64,000 bases of DNA from Corinectria fuckeliana (taxonomy: Eukaryota > Ascomycota > Sordariomycetes > Hypocreales > Nectriaceae): the NCBI GenBank assembly GCA_019137255.1, contig WPDH01000145.1, forward strand, positions 1-64,000, written 5' to 3'. A program made the translations under genes and the position numbers. The stretch's first letter is position 1, and every line of letters begins with the position of its first letter. Under the pieces are notes generated by a model. That model did not search any database and was not told the DNA's origin. It was given only the letters and a program-made list of their open reading frames with translations. Shown in pieces: positions 44,054 through 56,292 of the stretch.

Positions 44054-45812
44054 TTATACCATAGATAGAGCCCCCAAGTTGGATTTCATCCCTGTGCATT
44101 CTCGTATCCTCTCGTAGACTGCCTGCGCTGCGGCTTTCTGTGACTTTGTGCTCATTCCCTCGGGAGCTTTAATGATGTGCATCGGCCACAGGAGGAAATA
44201 CGCGCCAATAGCTTGACATCGAGGCGGTTTTGCTGGATCTGGTAGACAGCGGCCGAGATGATCTATCTCGCCAAAGGACTGTGGAACTGTAGCCAGGATT
44301 CTACCTGCCAGCGTCTCAATGAGACATAGCAGTATTGCTTCCTGATTTCGGATAATAGCTTCTGAGTCGCAATAATGCTGCGGCTCAATAACCAACCTCG
44401 CTCTATCCAGGCAGGCCAATAGCTTCTGCTGCAAGATGATGCGTGCCGTCCGCGCATAGTTCCATTCGTACGACTGCCAAATGTCCCGATGGAGTTCAAT
44501 CTCGTCCGGGAACCGGCCGATGACTTCCTCGTCACCCGAAACCTCGGTCTTCCGAAGTGTCTTGAACGACCACTCGGGCTTCTCTCGCCGCGAAACGGCC
44601 TGGTGGTCGAGACGGGTCATTTCCTGGAACAGCTCCAGAAACTGCCCAAAGCTGAGCGTGTCTGAGCTCAGGGACTCGAGCACCTCGTTCGCTCTTTGGC
44701 ACATGGTCGAAATCTCCAAGGCGTCCTTCTCGAGACTCACGGTCGACATGTCGTCATTGAGGGTGTCGAGCCAGACTTTGGACTCCGGGAGCGGCGCCAT
44801 CTGCCTTGCCAGCTGTTGTTTTTGCTAGACGGTAGACACGATCAATCAGAAGCCTGCTCTGGCAAAGCGTAAGCTTCTGGGTGCTTACCAAACGGTGATG
44901 TGCTAGGCGAAACAGGCTCCATCCTCGGGGATCGTGGAACTGCTCATGGCCGCGTAGTCTTAGAATGTGCGCCATGCCTTGGGTATGAGACCCGCTAGAT
45001 GCGACATCTGGCATGAACAAGGTCTGCAGAGGTCATCAGCATCGAAACATGAGGCGAATTGGAGTTCTCACCTCGAACAGGTCCAGAATCACCACGGTCA
45101 TTAGGTCGTAATCGTCCGGCGTCTTGCCCTTCTCCGCCAAGGACTTTCCCAGGGCGCCCAAGGCCTGTCCGTAATATGCCAATGCTCGGGGAGCTAGAAT
45201 TTCGGGACTGTGCTCTCGTGAGAGGTCCGCCATGCCAGCGGCCTGCACTGCCCAGCGCAGCGCGTGGCGGCCGTCGACGTTCACCTCCTTGAACAGACAG
45301 GGCAGATGCTCGAGGAAGCCCGGAGAGGACGACTCATGGCAAGGGTAGATCACGTACTTGTCCATGAACATCGATACCGCCTGGTCCTCTACGGTAGGCG
45401 GCTCCTTTACAGAAGGCGAAGCCCTGAGCCAGGGGAGAGCAGGAGGAAGCTGGAGACGCGGCGTGTCCAGGGATCGAGCCGTAGAGGGACGCTCGAGCGA
45501 CCTGCTCCGGGTCCGAGCGCGCCGGGTCGACGTGGACGAGGAAGAGCTGACCGATCCGGCCAGGCTCTTGAGTACGACCTTGTCGGTCTCGTGCTGGAAG
45601 ACGAGGTCTGCCTCATCCCGGTAGCCAACGCAGAGCTCATTGCGGGTCAGACACCGCTGGCACGACGGACGGCCGCCATCGCACTATTCGAACAGCTGTT
45701 AGATTGGCCACCGGTTGGTTGGAGAAGCGCAAGCAATGTGCTGGAACGTGGTGAGCTGCACCTTTACACGCCGTTGGCGGCAGCGAAGACATCCTCGGCT
45801 ACGGTGTGCCAT
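44054..45812 (-). CDS. Zn2Cys6 transcription factor
   Basis: Four exons, 45762-45812, 45072-45683, 44889-45023 and 44054-44824, join in phase to 522 residues. The Zn2Cys6 cluster at residues 8-34 is split by intron 1: CLRCRQRRVK then CDGGRPSCQRCLTRNELC, giving the full C-x2-C-x6-C-x6-C-x2-C-x6-C pattern. A Ser/Arg-rich linker follows, then a helical regulatory domain of the kind found in many fungal activators (DKYVIYPCHESSSPGFLEHL, AHILRLRGHEQFHDPRGWSL, CQAIGAYFLLWPMHIIKAPE near the end). It should bind CGG-containing sites as a nuclear regulator. The target is unknown; the convergent cupin gene is the closest candidate partner, though pathway links are inference. Its long second exon is masked by a misleading shadow frame on the + strand. 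Confidence 0.88.
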
Positions 45813-46009
45813 GATGGAGCATCGAAGTTGAGGTGGAATTACCCCGCATGTTCGGGCTGACAACATCTTTGTTCAATCTGCCCCCTCCCTCACAGCTTAG
45901 CTTCATATGTTTGAAGTTCATGTAGTGAGCGATTGATTTGCCACTGCATACACAGCTCAGAGCCCTATGTCTAGTGATATCAACATAAACCATTCCCTCG
46001 ACGCGACAG

Positions 46010-49000
46010 CTACGGGAGCGGTGATCCCTTCCCTGGAGTCCAAATCGTGCCTGCTCCGAACGCCGACCCAGGCGTCTGTGCCCCTATTCCAATCGGCCGC
46101 ACCGGCGTTGAGGGGCCTGCAACAGCCTCAGCTGCGGCAGGAGGCGGCGTCTCGCTTCTTGGAATCTGCCCGTCGTCCTTTCGCGGCGGCTTGAAGTTGA
46201 CCTCCCGACCAGCGCGATATATGTCTTGCAGCATCGTCTCGAGGATTCCGGCATCCTGGAATTCCAGGAACTTCCGGTAAAGCTTGAGGGCCGTCCGCGA
46301 ATCCTCAATCGAGTCGTGTGTTTCCATTTGGATGTCTTCCTTTAGCAGATACCAAGCCAGAAACGCCAACGAGAGCTTGCGCAGGCGAGACTTGAGGAAG
46401 AAGAGGTCGATCGTGTCAATGACTTGAGACTTGGGGACGTGAATGTTCATCACTCGAAAATCCTGCTTCAGGCCATGGCCCAGAAACTTGCATCCAAGGT
46501 TGAGCAAGATCCAGATCTTCTTGTACGCCATCTTCAGGGGTAACAAGCTGTGCTTGGAGATGCGAGGGTCCAGATCTTGCTCCGTGATTCCAGAGTACGA
46601 CGTCAGATAATCGACAATCGGCTCCCGAATAGCGATGTAATCGTCGATGAATGGCGTGCCCTCGTCCTCACCCTGCCCACGCACGACGGAAGCCCGAGCG
46701 AGCGCATACACTATGGGCCGGATCGTCTCTCTTTCACCATCCGAATTCATCTCAATCTCCGGTTGCCGCACCGCCACAAACTCGGTATCGAGCGCGATTA
46801 TAGTATCTGGTCCCGGAGCCTCTGTCTCGGGCTTTAGAAGGTGATAAGTCTTCGAGTCGGTGTCGGTATTGGGGCTGGTAACATGTCAGCACCACGGCTC
46901 AAGTCACGGATTGACGAAAGACCCATACTTAAGATCGTGGTAAAGAATTGATGTGTCGAGGTTCTTCCTCCAGTCTGTATCGAGCTTGTTGTTGGCGTCC
47001 TTCGACTGGTAGGCAACAACTGATGGGACCTTCCAGGATGTGTTGAAAGTGAGTGCCTCTTCAGTGCTGACAGATCGGACTAGGAAATCGTTGAAAAGGT
47101 GCCACTGGCTTTCATCTGGCGCCTCTGGCTCCGCATGACCGACTGTTCATTTGTCAGTTATATAGAAACAACGTAGCGGTCAGATCGTACCGTTGACCAT
47201 GGACACGAGGTGTGACTTCTGTGTTTGGCCGCTTTCGATGTTGATAGCCATGCCGATCAGTGAGTACACTGTAATGTTATGTATGCCTCGTTGTAAGTGC
47301 AGCTTCAGATCCTCCCCCTCGTAGCAGAAGAATTGTCCCTGCTCAACAATGATTCCAATCTCCTCAGGAAGCCATCCTGGGGTCGACCAGAGCGCCCTGT
47401 GATCCTGGCTGGTAATGGCAGTGTTGAGGAGAAGTACAGAGGGAATGCTGTGGATGCTTTTCCTGGTCGCTATCGTTTGGTATCGCTGACATCTACTACA
47501 CCATCCTTTGGAGGTTGTTTCTCTCTCGACACTGTTCTTCAAGACCTGGGAAAAGGTGGTCCGCGGCTGCTTTGCGTTCCGTGCTCCGGGCTTCTGGGGT
47601 TGATGTTAGCTTAGATGGGCCGAGAGTCGACCTCGAACTTACACCTGATGGATAAAGCAAATCGTTCACAAAAGTCGATCCAGGTCTAGTGTACTCGCTC
47701 CTACAGTTTATGCATCGAATCGAGCTAGTTGCGGACGTCGCAAGAACCTAACAGCGCTTAGCGAGGATTTCATCCTCACTGGAACGGATGAAACAAACCT
47801 GTTCCATTGCAGAAGAAGTCGGGTTTATGAGTTTATGGTCATGGACAATCTTGTCCAGGAGGAATCTCGTCAAGCCTTGTAGCATCACGTTTAAAGAGGA
47901 CCCATGAGGGTCTTCCTCGAGAAGGCCGAGGGGGCCAGCTACAACAGTCAGTGGATTCTTTATCGGCGACACGTCTTGTTTCAAATACCTTGAGGGTGGC
48001 TGCTCAGGGTTTTCAGCATGTTTGTTGCTTGGCAAATTGATCCGTCTGCCTTCTGAAGCATATCAAAGAGGAAACCAAGCTCGCACAACAAGCAGATCTC
48101 GCCAACACACGCAGTGGCGGCATGCTGAAGAGCAAGGTTTCGAATCACTGGTGTAAAGTGCATGATTTGGAGCAGTGAGTTGGCGTAAGAGTTTGAAATG
48201 TGAGTCTCGAGTCCAGAGTAGTGTGTTTTGTTGTAATACCTGCGTCAGGTCAGTCACGATGCGCGTGTACGACAGTCCCGAGTGTACTGACCCAAAGTCG
48301 AAATCGTCCACGCCAAATTTACTGTACTTGATCTCGACGTTCCGGTACATAACTGGCACCTCGGACTTCTTGCTCTCGATTTCCGTTTCGGCAAGGGGGC
48401 CAGCCAAGTCATCTGCCTTGTCATTGAAGGCTTTCGGGATAGATGTTGCCAGTTCTCGCGCCTTCTCGCTGAGAAATTTAGGAGCCTTGAGTCCAGAATT
48501 GACAAACTTATTGACATTCCGTGTGTCCTCAATCTGGTTTCTTCGTATTCCTCGGGTATTGCTGCCGTAAAGCCCAAACTCGGCAGCTTTGAGCCCTGAT
48601 AAGAACTGAGGATCATACTTGATAGGAGGTGCTCCGACATCGGATGGGAGGTCTGGCCAAGCTGAGGCAAGAGCTTCTCGATAATAAGGTAAGCCAATCG
48701 AGTTCAGGGGTCTAGAGCGATTAGCTGGGTGAGGACGTAGATGGGCTGGGTATAACTCACGTCTCCGGAGTCCAGTCGATAGAAGGAAGCGGTTCCTCAG
48801 GGGTCGCAAACTCGATAGGAGTAGGTAGATCAACAAAGTGAAGCTTGGTTGGGGAACCCCATAGATGGATGAGACACTCCGCATCAGTCAAGGCCATGGC
48901 CTCGCCAGATGGCGCTATCTCAAACATGCTCAGATACGTGAGGACGTTTGCTTGACGAACGTTGCTGGTGTTTGGGTTCATGAGGTCCACAACGTGAATC

Positions 49001-50132
49001 TGCCCACTCTGAGAGACGACAATACTGGTCGTCAACATGCGGGGGTGCATGCGCACATATGCTGCACCCGCGGGGAATGGAATGGGGGGCATCGAGGACA
49101 TCTTCTTGATATCGAAGACGTTGAGAAACGGGTCCAGCATGTAGTTCTGACCCTGTCTAAGGGAGTATCCGCAGGTGACGATAAAGTCGTGTTGGGCATC
49201 CATGTCGTTGATCAAGGCTGAGTGAGCATTCCAGGTCTTGACAACTGCGAAGGAAATGGGATCTAAGAGGTTCACCGAGCCACTCTTAGTGGCAGCGCAA
49301 ATATAACGACCACGCTTCATGACCGTGTACTGATGTTCGGTGGGCACCTGCATGCGACTATCAGCATCTCAAGTTTAGCGCAGGGAAGATGTCTTCTGAC
49401 TTGTTTGACGACATCACCCTTAATGAGGTCAATGACAAGCATCGTATCCTGCAGACCAGCAGCCAGCATCTCGGCGGTGCCCTTGGACGTAAAGCACATA
49501 CATCTCATATCAATCATGTCATCATGTCTGCTACAATTCAGTCACTGATGATAGTTAGATATCGGTCCGGCTGATGGCACGTACCGAATATGCCATATCG
49601 GCGGTCCCCTCCTCAGCGCCATATGAAGATCCTTGGCCCCGAGAGCCACGACACCCTTCTCGTTGACGAGGATCTGGCGAATTGGGCCATCGGCGGAGAG
49701 GTGGGCCTTGAATGAGGAGTATCGCTGGAGTTCGGTACCATAGAAGGAAGTTACGCGACCCTAGGATCGTTATGAGCACCTGGGTAAAGGTAACAGGGAC
49801 TGCTAGCATGGCATACATAGTCATTGCCGGTCCAGAGGAGCTCTTGCGAGGTATCAAAGGTCATGGTCGTTACGGGGGTGGGCATCGCGTGCACGCCCGG
49901 GGGCGGGAACTGAATCCGGGCGACCTAGAAACAATGGCGAGGTCAGCACACGAAACACAGCACTCTGCGCACTGCGCCCTGCACACTCGCGCAAGGAGGG
50001 CGCCTGGACGATGCCACGAGTGCGACCTCGGTGCTACCATTGCGGTCGTCCCGAGAATCGGCAGCTCGCCAGGCGACGCGGCAGCGCGAATGCGCCGTTG
50101 GGCCAACATACCTCATCCCAATCTCCGTCCAT
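46010..50132 (-). CDS. PAN2: PAN2 catalytic subunit of the PAN2-PAN3 deadenylase
   Basis: Twelve exons, 50112-50132, 49817-49924, 49585-49760, 49401-49530, 48761-49347, 48292-48711, 47989-48239, 47799-47938, 47643-47747, 47191-47593, 46929-47142 and 46010-46874, join in phase throughout to 1139 residues. The N-terminal WD40 propeller (to about 330) begins MDGDWDEVARIQFPPPGVHA and includes CAATKSGSVNLLDPISFAVV. Next are the PAN3-binding linker and a ubiquitin-hydrolase-like, presumably inactive domain with a zinc-type CINC motif. The DEDD exonuclease follows from about 870: LDTEF (Asp881, Glu883), then GHGLKQDF near 985, and HDSIEDSRTAL near 1036. The Ser/Pro tail is disordered. PAN2 trims long poly(A) tails before CCR4-NOT. 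Exon 4 has a weak GTCAGA donor. Confidence 0.96.
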
Positions 50133-51727
50133 TGTGGCAGAACATACATCCTCCAGGGGTGCATAGCTATGGGAAAGAGACGCAGCGACACCACCAATGC
50201 CGCAGAGGCGGGAGAGAAAAGAATAGGAGAACCAAAAAAACCAGCGAGCACTATGGCCAGAGGTTTGCAAGAATAATATGGGAGACTTGTCTCGGCGGGC
50301 AGGTCGTGGAGAGACGCGGGATGTTTGGATGCTTGGAGGGGCAACGAGCTCGACGTTAGCCGACATTCACCCGGGTACCTACTCTACCCTATGCTTAAAG
50401 AGATCTAATCCACTACAAGCAATGGAGATGCATTTATCTATCACTCAAAGACCAGATACCTCTATAATATTTACATTTCCCGATTGCTCGAGTATACCTG
50501 GGACAATCGCAGCTCAGAGCAGTCGCCACGAAGCTCCATTACCGTCAAATTATTAGACTATGTACTACCTTTTACCCTACGAGATGACCGCTAGATGATC
50601 AGTCTAGATAGTCTATAAACCACCTAGACACCCCCAGCAGGTCTATAAAGGATGCATTGATGCTACCAGCATATAACTAAGGTTAGAATGGTTACCCCTG
50701 GTGTTTTTGTCGCCCAGATTCATGGACGTGGCCGAGGAGGTGTGCATCGAAAGGTTACATTTGTGGGAAACCATGCCGCCCAACTGGGACTGGGTTTCCA
50801 GGCGTGGGGGATTCCGAGTGGTGGCCTCAAAGTTTTTATGCATTCCCTAAGTATTCTAAGCGCCGCCTTTTCAAGTCTACATAGTAGGTATATATGTACT
50901 TCGTACGGTCTAAAATCATGCACCAATATTTTGACCTGCCCATGAAATCTCCCACGAGTAAAAAACAAAACACAAAACCCATTGCACATGTGCTCCGAAC
51001 GCCTCATGTATCATCATAACAGTCACCGCTTGAAGTGAATATGCTTTTCTGGGCTTGGTGGTTGGTAGTTGAAGCTGGGTTGTGGCGCCATCACCACGCT
51101 GCCATCAGTGTGGAAAAGTGACCAGGGCTAATTGCCATAGCTCGTAAGGAGATGTGTCTTCCTGTGCTTGACTTGTGTGCAAGCCCGTCTATAGTGTTGT
51201 TGCAGCTGCTGAGTACGATGTAGTAGTCGGCATGGATTTATGACCAAAAGTTGTGCATGCCGCGTCTCGAAAGAGGTAGTCCGGTTTGTCCCTGGCTAGA
51301 GTTGAAGCGATAACACTCTGGAGTAATACTCCGAAGAGCCCGACCAACCAAAGCGGACCCCCGTCAATGACTCGTATGGCCCGCATGACGGAATCTGAAG
51401 TCGCGATCGTGCTGACTTTGCTTGGGAAGAATTATCGGGACCATCTTTTCGAGAGAGAACAATACGTTGTTCCGCAGATGCCAACTATCGCGGCTCCGTG
51501 TTGACGCTAAGTTGGCTCAACCCTAGCTGTCCGTCTAGTTTGAGCCAGGTTGGCTAGGTCGACAGGGGTGAGGATAACTTCCTTATTCGAGATCAAAGTC
51601 CCGGCTCTCGCAGGAGCGGCTTCCCCCGGATCAGAGTAAGAAATAGGACTCCGTATTGGTGGTCGCGAGGGTATCCCTTTCAAGAGGAGTAGACGAAAGA
51701 GCAAAAAAGCATGCTGAGGGAGCTTGC
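50133..51727. other. Intergenic region between PAN2 and the methyltransferase gene
   Basis: 1.6 kb; both neighbours run on the minus strand, so it holds the PAN2 promoter and the 3' flank of the methyltransferase. The part near 50380-50640 is AT-richer than average. Several short open frames occur, none credible. Confidence 0.5.
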
Positions 51728-52642
51728 TCAACAGACTTGGTAGATGGTGAAGTTGACGGGGAATGTGTTGTCGTTGAAGCCTGGTAGTTTGGAGGTTGGC
51801 TCGCCCGTCGCCTCGAGCTGGACTTGCCACCGCGTCCCTGTTAGCACTCCAACCTCGTCCCAGAGGCGTTGAAAGCTGGATTGGTCGTGGAGGTATGCCG
51901 AGCGAGAACTGGTGACGGACTCTCCTGGGCTGTTGCTGCCGACTTGGCGGCCGTAGATCAAGGCGTTGCATGTCCCTTGCTTGAGGAAGTCGACCAAGCG
52001 TTTGCCCATGTAGAGTTGCTGGAGCCAGTTGAACAGGTGGAAGAAGCTGCCGGCGTGGATGATGGTGACCTTGCCGCGCAGGACGGCTAGCTGCTTGTCG
52101 TCGGGGTCGAGCATGTCGCCGGCGACAAAGGTGGCACCGAGACTCGATCGATCCTGGAAGAGGTCGTAGCCAATATCGATGAACTTGGACTGCAAGTCGG
52201 TGCCAATGAGCTGCGAGCCCCTAGCACCGTCGGCACGGAATTGTCGGATGACCTGGCCAACGCCGCAGCCCAGGTCGAGTAGAACATCACGAGAACCCGC
52301 GACGTTGAGACGGAAGAGGACCTGCTGGTAACGAGGGTCCTGAGGGTCTAGGATGTAGAGGAATTTCCACCGGCCAACACAGGGGTACTGCGAGATACAC
52401 CATGCCTTCTCTCGCTGAAAAAGAGGGCGGGTCAGCCCAGGTCAATTCCGTTGCCGAAGCGCCGGTGCCACGGGACTGGGACTGGGACTGGGACTTACAA
52501 CACGGCGGATGTGATCGTCGAGGTCATTGCAGGGGATCTTGCTGTAGACCTCGAGGAGGTGTCGGGCTGGGCCAATGTCTTGAGGAGGGTCTTCAAGATA
52601 GGTCCAGTCCCGCACCTTCATGATGTCCATGCTGAGCAACAT
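51728..52642 (-). CDS. Class I SAM-dependent methyltransferase
   Basis: Two exons, 52499-52642 and 51728-52414, give 276 residues. Motif I is VLLDLGCGVGQVIRQF near residues 91-106, followed by the strand-2 acid in LIGTDLQSKFIDIGYDLF, then FVAGDMLDPDD (motif II) and VTIIHAGSFFHLFNW (motif III). The layout matches small fungal methyltransferases of the type often found with metabolite genes, but no synthase is nearby and the substrate is unknown. The start at 52642 has two further in-frame ATGs close by (MLLSMDIMK), so the exact N-terminus is uncertain by a few residues. The intron begins GTA followed by four AGTCCC hexamers, a repeat abutting the donor site. Confidence 0.85.
52472..52495 (-). 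repeat. Hexamer tandem repeat (AGTCCC)x4 at a splice donor
   Basis: Four exact AGTCCC copies (GGGACT on the + strand) start three bases into the methyltransferase intron, so the first copy provides the AGT of the GTAAGT donor. Confidence 0.8.
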
Positions 52643-55600
52643 GGCCCCGGCTACGTGACGGTTTGTGCAGCCAGAGAGCGCGGGACAGAAGGTGCCGGAG
52701 AGCTAGAGGGGGAGAAGAGCTGCGAGGGGACGCTCTCGTAGGTCATTGGGACGCGGATTGACGGGCGAGCGGTATGGTTGGGTGAGTATTCGTATTTGAA
52801 GGGGAATGGCAGTGTGAGACAACGAGCCATTCAAGTCAGGGCGCATCCAGAGTGGTTTAGAGCGTTCCATAGGTCTGGGGAGGATCGCCTGCCACGAGAG
52901 ACTCCAGAGCCAGAACGAGACAAGAGAGAGCGAGGGAAGGAAAAAAGAGAAGCCAATTGACGAGTTATTAACGACGGGACTCGGACTCGGAGATGCCAAC
53001 GGCCAAAGTGCTTTTTGTCGACTGGGCTACGTACCTACCTGCCTGGACCACGGGCTGCATGAGTGTGCCCTGTCGAGTCGAGTCGACTAACAAACGAACG
53101 AACAAACAAACGGGCCAGGAACAGGGATGGAATCGACGAGATGGAGCAAAGTCCGCAGAGGAACGGGAAATGGGAAAACAGCCCGTGGTTCCCGCGTCTA
53201 CAACGGGCCTAGCCGCTGAGCTCCTCGACTCACCACCACCTCGATCCCTTGGATCCATGGAGCCTGGACGGTTCGTTCGGGGGGTCGGAGGCTGCCGGGG
53301 GGCCCGGCTCCAGCGGGCGAAACAGCTACTCTTCAGGCGCTGGCGTGCGCTGCGACGATCCCGTCGGCTAAAAGCTTGAGAGTTGACTGGATCCGATCCA
53401 TTCCATCATCACCTAATAAGTTATGCCTCGTCAACGGTATGGAACCTTGGGGCCCAAGGGTCTCCCTCCGCTCCATCAATGCCCTCCCGCCCGCCCGCCC
53501 GGGGCGTACTAAACTAATTAGGTACGCTGGAGTTCAGGGCGATCCCCTAGCCAGCCGTCGGGTCCGCACCGAGGTAGTGTAGATAGTATGAGCACTGGAA
53601 AATCTCCGAATTGTCACCTATCGAGTGAACTGCATATTCGTGCAGTTGAGACTTCCTAGGCATGCACCATCAAGGGACGGCAGGCTGAAAGCAACCTAAA
53701 GTACACCCCTCCGCACCATCCCCGGCAGACCGCTCGCTTCTCTCCCACACGTAACCGCCGCCATGGGCAGACGTCCACTTAGACACGCAGTTTGCTCTCA
53801 TCACTTCTCAACAAGTCTGCCCACCCGTCGAAGAAGCAAAACAAATGCCGGAACAGTCCGCTTGCATGGTATTGAAAACCTCTCCGCACGCAATTTCGCA
53901 GCTACCAACTCGGTCTCTCCTATCTCCGTTAACGTTATGGAAGCCGTGGCCTTGCTCACATTTGTGGCTTTCTGCTAGTGGAGTCTGGCCCTGAACTGCC
54001 GCAATCACACCATGGCATCGGGCGTTCATTTGTGACAGCGACCCAGCCACCAGGCCACCGCTGACAATTGCTCGGAGACAAATGTTGATTGATCACCATG
54101 AGTGTTGTCTAGCGGTAGTCGCTGGTCTCACCGTCATGAGCTATCTTTCATCATCACGACAACATGCACTCTTTCTTTACTTGGCACCATTAGCTTAGAT
54201 GCAGAAGGTATCTACCTACTAACTAAGGAACTACGGGACAAGTACCGACGCTGACCAAGCCTGATGATCGATCTGCCGGACTCATCTTCGATCTGAGACA
54301 TCGGGACGCCTCCACGGAAAGCATCACGTGTTCACTCCACTGACGCTGTCCCACGCAACTCCTCTATCCCTACATAGTACCTACATGCGATTAACTCAAA
54401 TGACGCAGTTGAGGGCGGTTAAGCCGTGGATGCCGTGAGAATGACTCGTCACGACATTGTTTAGACGTCCTGGCGTAGCTGCCCTCGATTGTCCTCTCAA
54501 CTTGTTTATTTCTCTTTCTCCTCAACACCAAGCTGATGGCGTGAGGACCTGGAAAGTACAACGTCGACGTTGACGAAGCCTGTCCCACTCCTTTGAGGAG
54601 GGACGAATTAATGTACTCAATTATGTGTTGCACTAATCTCTTTGCATGCGGGACATGATGGCCACATCCAAACCAGAGGACTTTGTCTTCTGGCTTACCC
54701 TTGTTTGGGCACAACGGCATACATATTGTTCAGTTGAGGTAGAACCTGCATTATGGGGATCAGTATCATGTACAGTGTTCTTTCTGAACCTGCCGAAAGC
54801 CTCAGACATACAACTGAGACGGAAATATATGGACTCAATAATCGAGCTGCAAGTTCTGTACGTTTTCCCTCAGGGGCCGCTGTCGTTGCATTGGTATAAC
54901 AAAAAAAAGTGGCCGATCTCGCAGAGTAAAATGAGGTCCTGATCGACTGTGTAGAAATCATAGAGTAGCAACGCTAGTAATCGTTCTTCAAAGAATCAAC
55001 ATCTTGTAAGGTTCATAGCCTTCTCCCGAACAGGTACTGTGCATGTAGGTCGTTGCCTCACCGCTCCGCCATGTGGAACACATCCTGGTACAAATAATCT
55101 CGGCGCCGGATCGGAGAGTGTGAGCGTCAGTTTACCAATGCTTGCCAGGGGTTCAATCGGACCTCCCACGTGGGATGCATGATGCATCTAGAATTGATGG
55201 GAGCTTCGATACCGTAGTATAAGTCGCAGGCATATCCTTCATCCTTCTTTGCCAGCCTCCATCAGTTATTGGCGTGAAAGAGGCGAGGTAGATACTATGA
55301 CACTTTAGGACTTGTTGAGGTGTGATTGAGCTGCCATCTTTCGCGCGTGTCTCCTACAAAATATTCACTTCGATTTTTGATGGTTGGGCAAATTGTCGAA
55401 GAGAAATGCACACGCCTTTCAATATTGTTAAATCGGCGCGTTGCTGCGTAAGTCCAAAATGCTGCTGTAGTGATATAATGGGTTAATACAAGTACTCTAG
55501 AACTACATAATTAGATACTCGCTGGCGAGTGCAAGAACTCTCAAGACAAGAAGGTAATGAGAATCCTTCTGGAGATATTGCGGATGGGAATCAATGGCTG

Positions 55601-56292
55601 ATTGTGCGACAATATTGGTCTTACAGTCACTCGGGTTTGGGTGGCTGCAATTCTCACAAACGTTACATCCGTAGTACGTAGTAATAGTACGAAGCACAAA
55701 CCTGGAGGAGGTAGTAGCTGCTGACTAATCGAGAAGCCGCCTGGCACCTGCTTGTGACCTTGTCTGTGTGGGCCGAGCATTTCCCGCCGTCCCCCGAAAA
55801 ATTCTTCCTTCTCCGTGATCTTTGCAAAACACCCACACAGCAAAAAGCAGTCATCGGCGCGGAGTTCTTCCTCTTCCGTCGAGGCGTCGCCGTCGCATCG
55901 CATTTATCTGGCTCCGAAGCTCCCAAGAGAAAGGCGTCGTGTAAGTCCCCATCCTCAGACGTAGCCTGCTGTTCCCCACGATGCACTTCCGCTCCGCTGC
56001 GTCGACGTCCCCAAATCCCGTGTTGTGACGTCCTGTCCGTCGACTTTTGCGCGTGCATCATAACGTCTTGTCAAGCCTGATGCTAACTATGGCTTCGTCC
56101 AGTGACTTCATTGTCGCGTCGCGACCCCATCTGCCCGTCGCGGTAGTGTCGCGTCTCGCTGCCGGTGACGAAACCTCACACAACCACCCGATACCGTATT
56201 TTTCTTGCATCGTCTAGACGATCCTCTATTGCTGTCATCATTGTGCGTGCAGTCGTCGATTGATTTTGTCACCTCCGAGTCGGCTGGCCATT
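52643..56292. promoter_or_regulatory. Long divergent non-coding region (3.65 kb)
   Basis: It separates the methyltransferase (-) and the RGT1-like regulator (+). No credible gene on either strand. It contains a short AACAAACG-type repeat near 53089-53113. Such long upstream regions are usual for fungal regulators and may hold long leaders or untranslated RNA, which cannot be seen here. Confidence 0.5.

Noticed and set aside
43491..52642. Secondary-metabolite cluster (cupin, Zn2Cys6 regulator, methyltransferase)
   Set aside because: No polyketide, peptide or terpene synthase and PAN2, a core gene, lies in between.
55663..56080. Overlapping 100-130-codon frames on both strands upstream of the RGT1-like gene
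   Set aside because: Opposite-strand open frames in GC-rich DNA with no domain; typical shadows.
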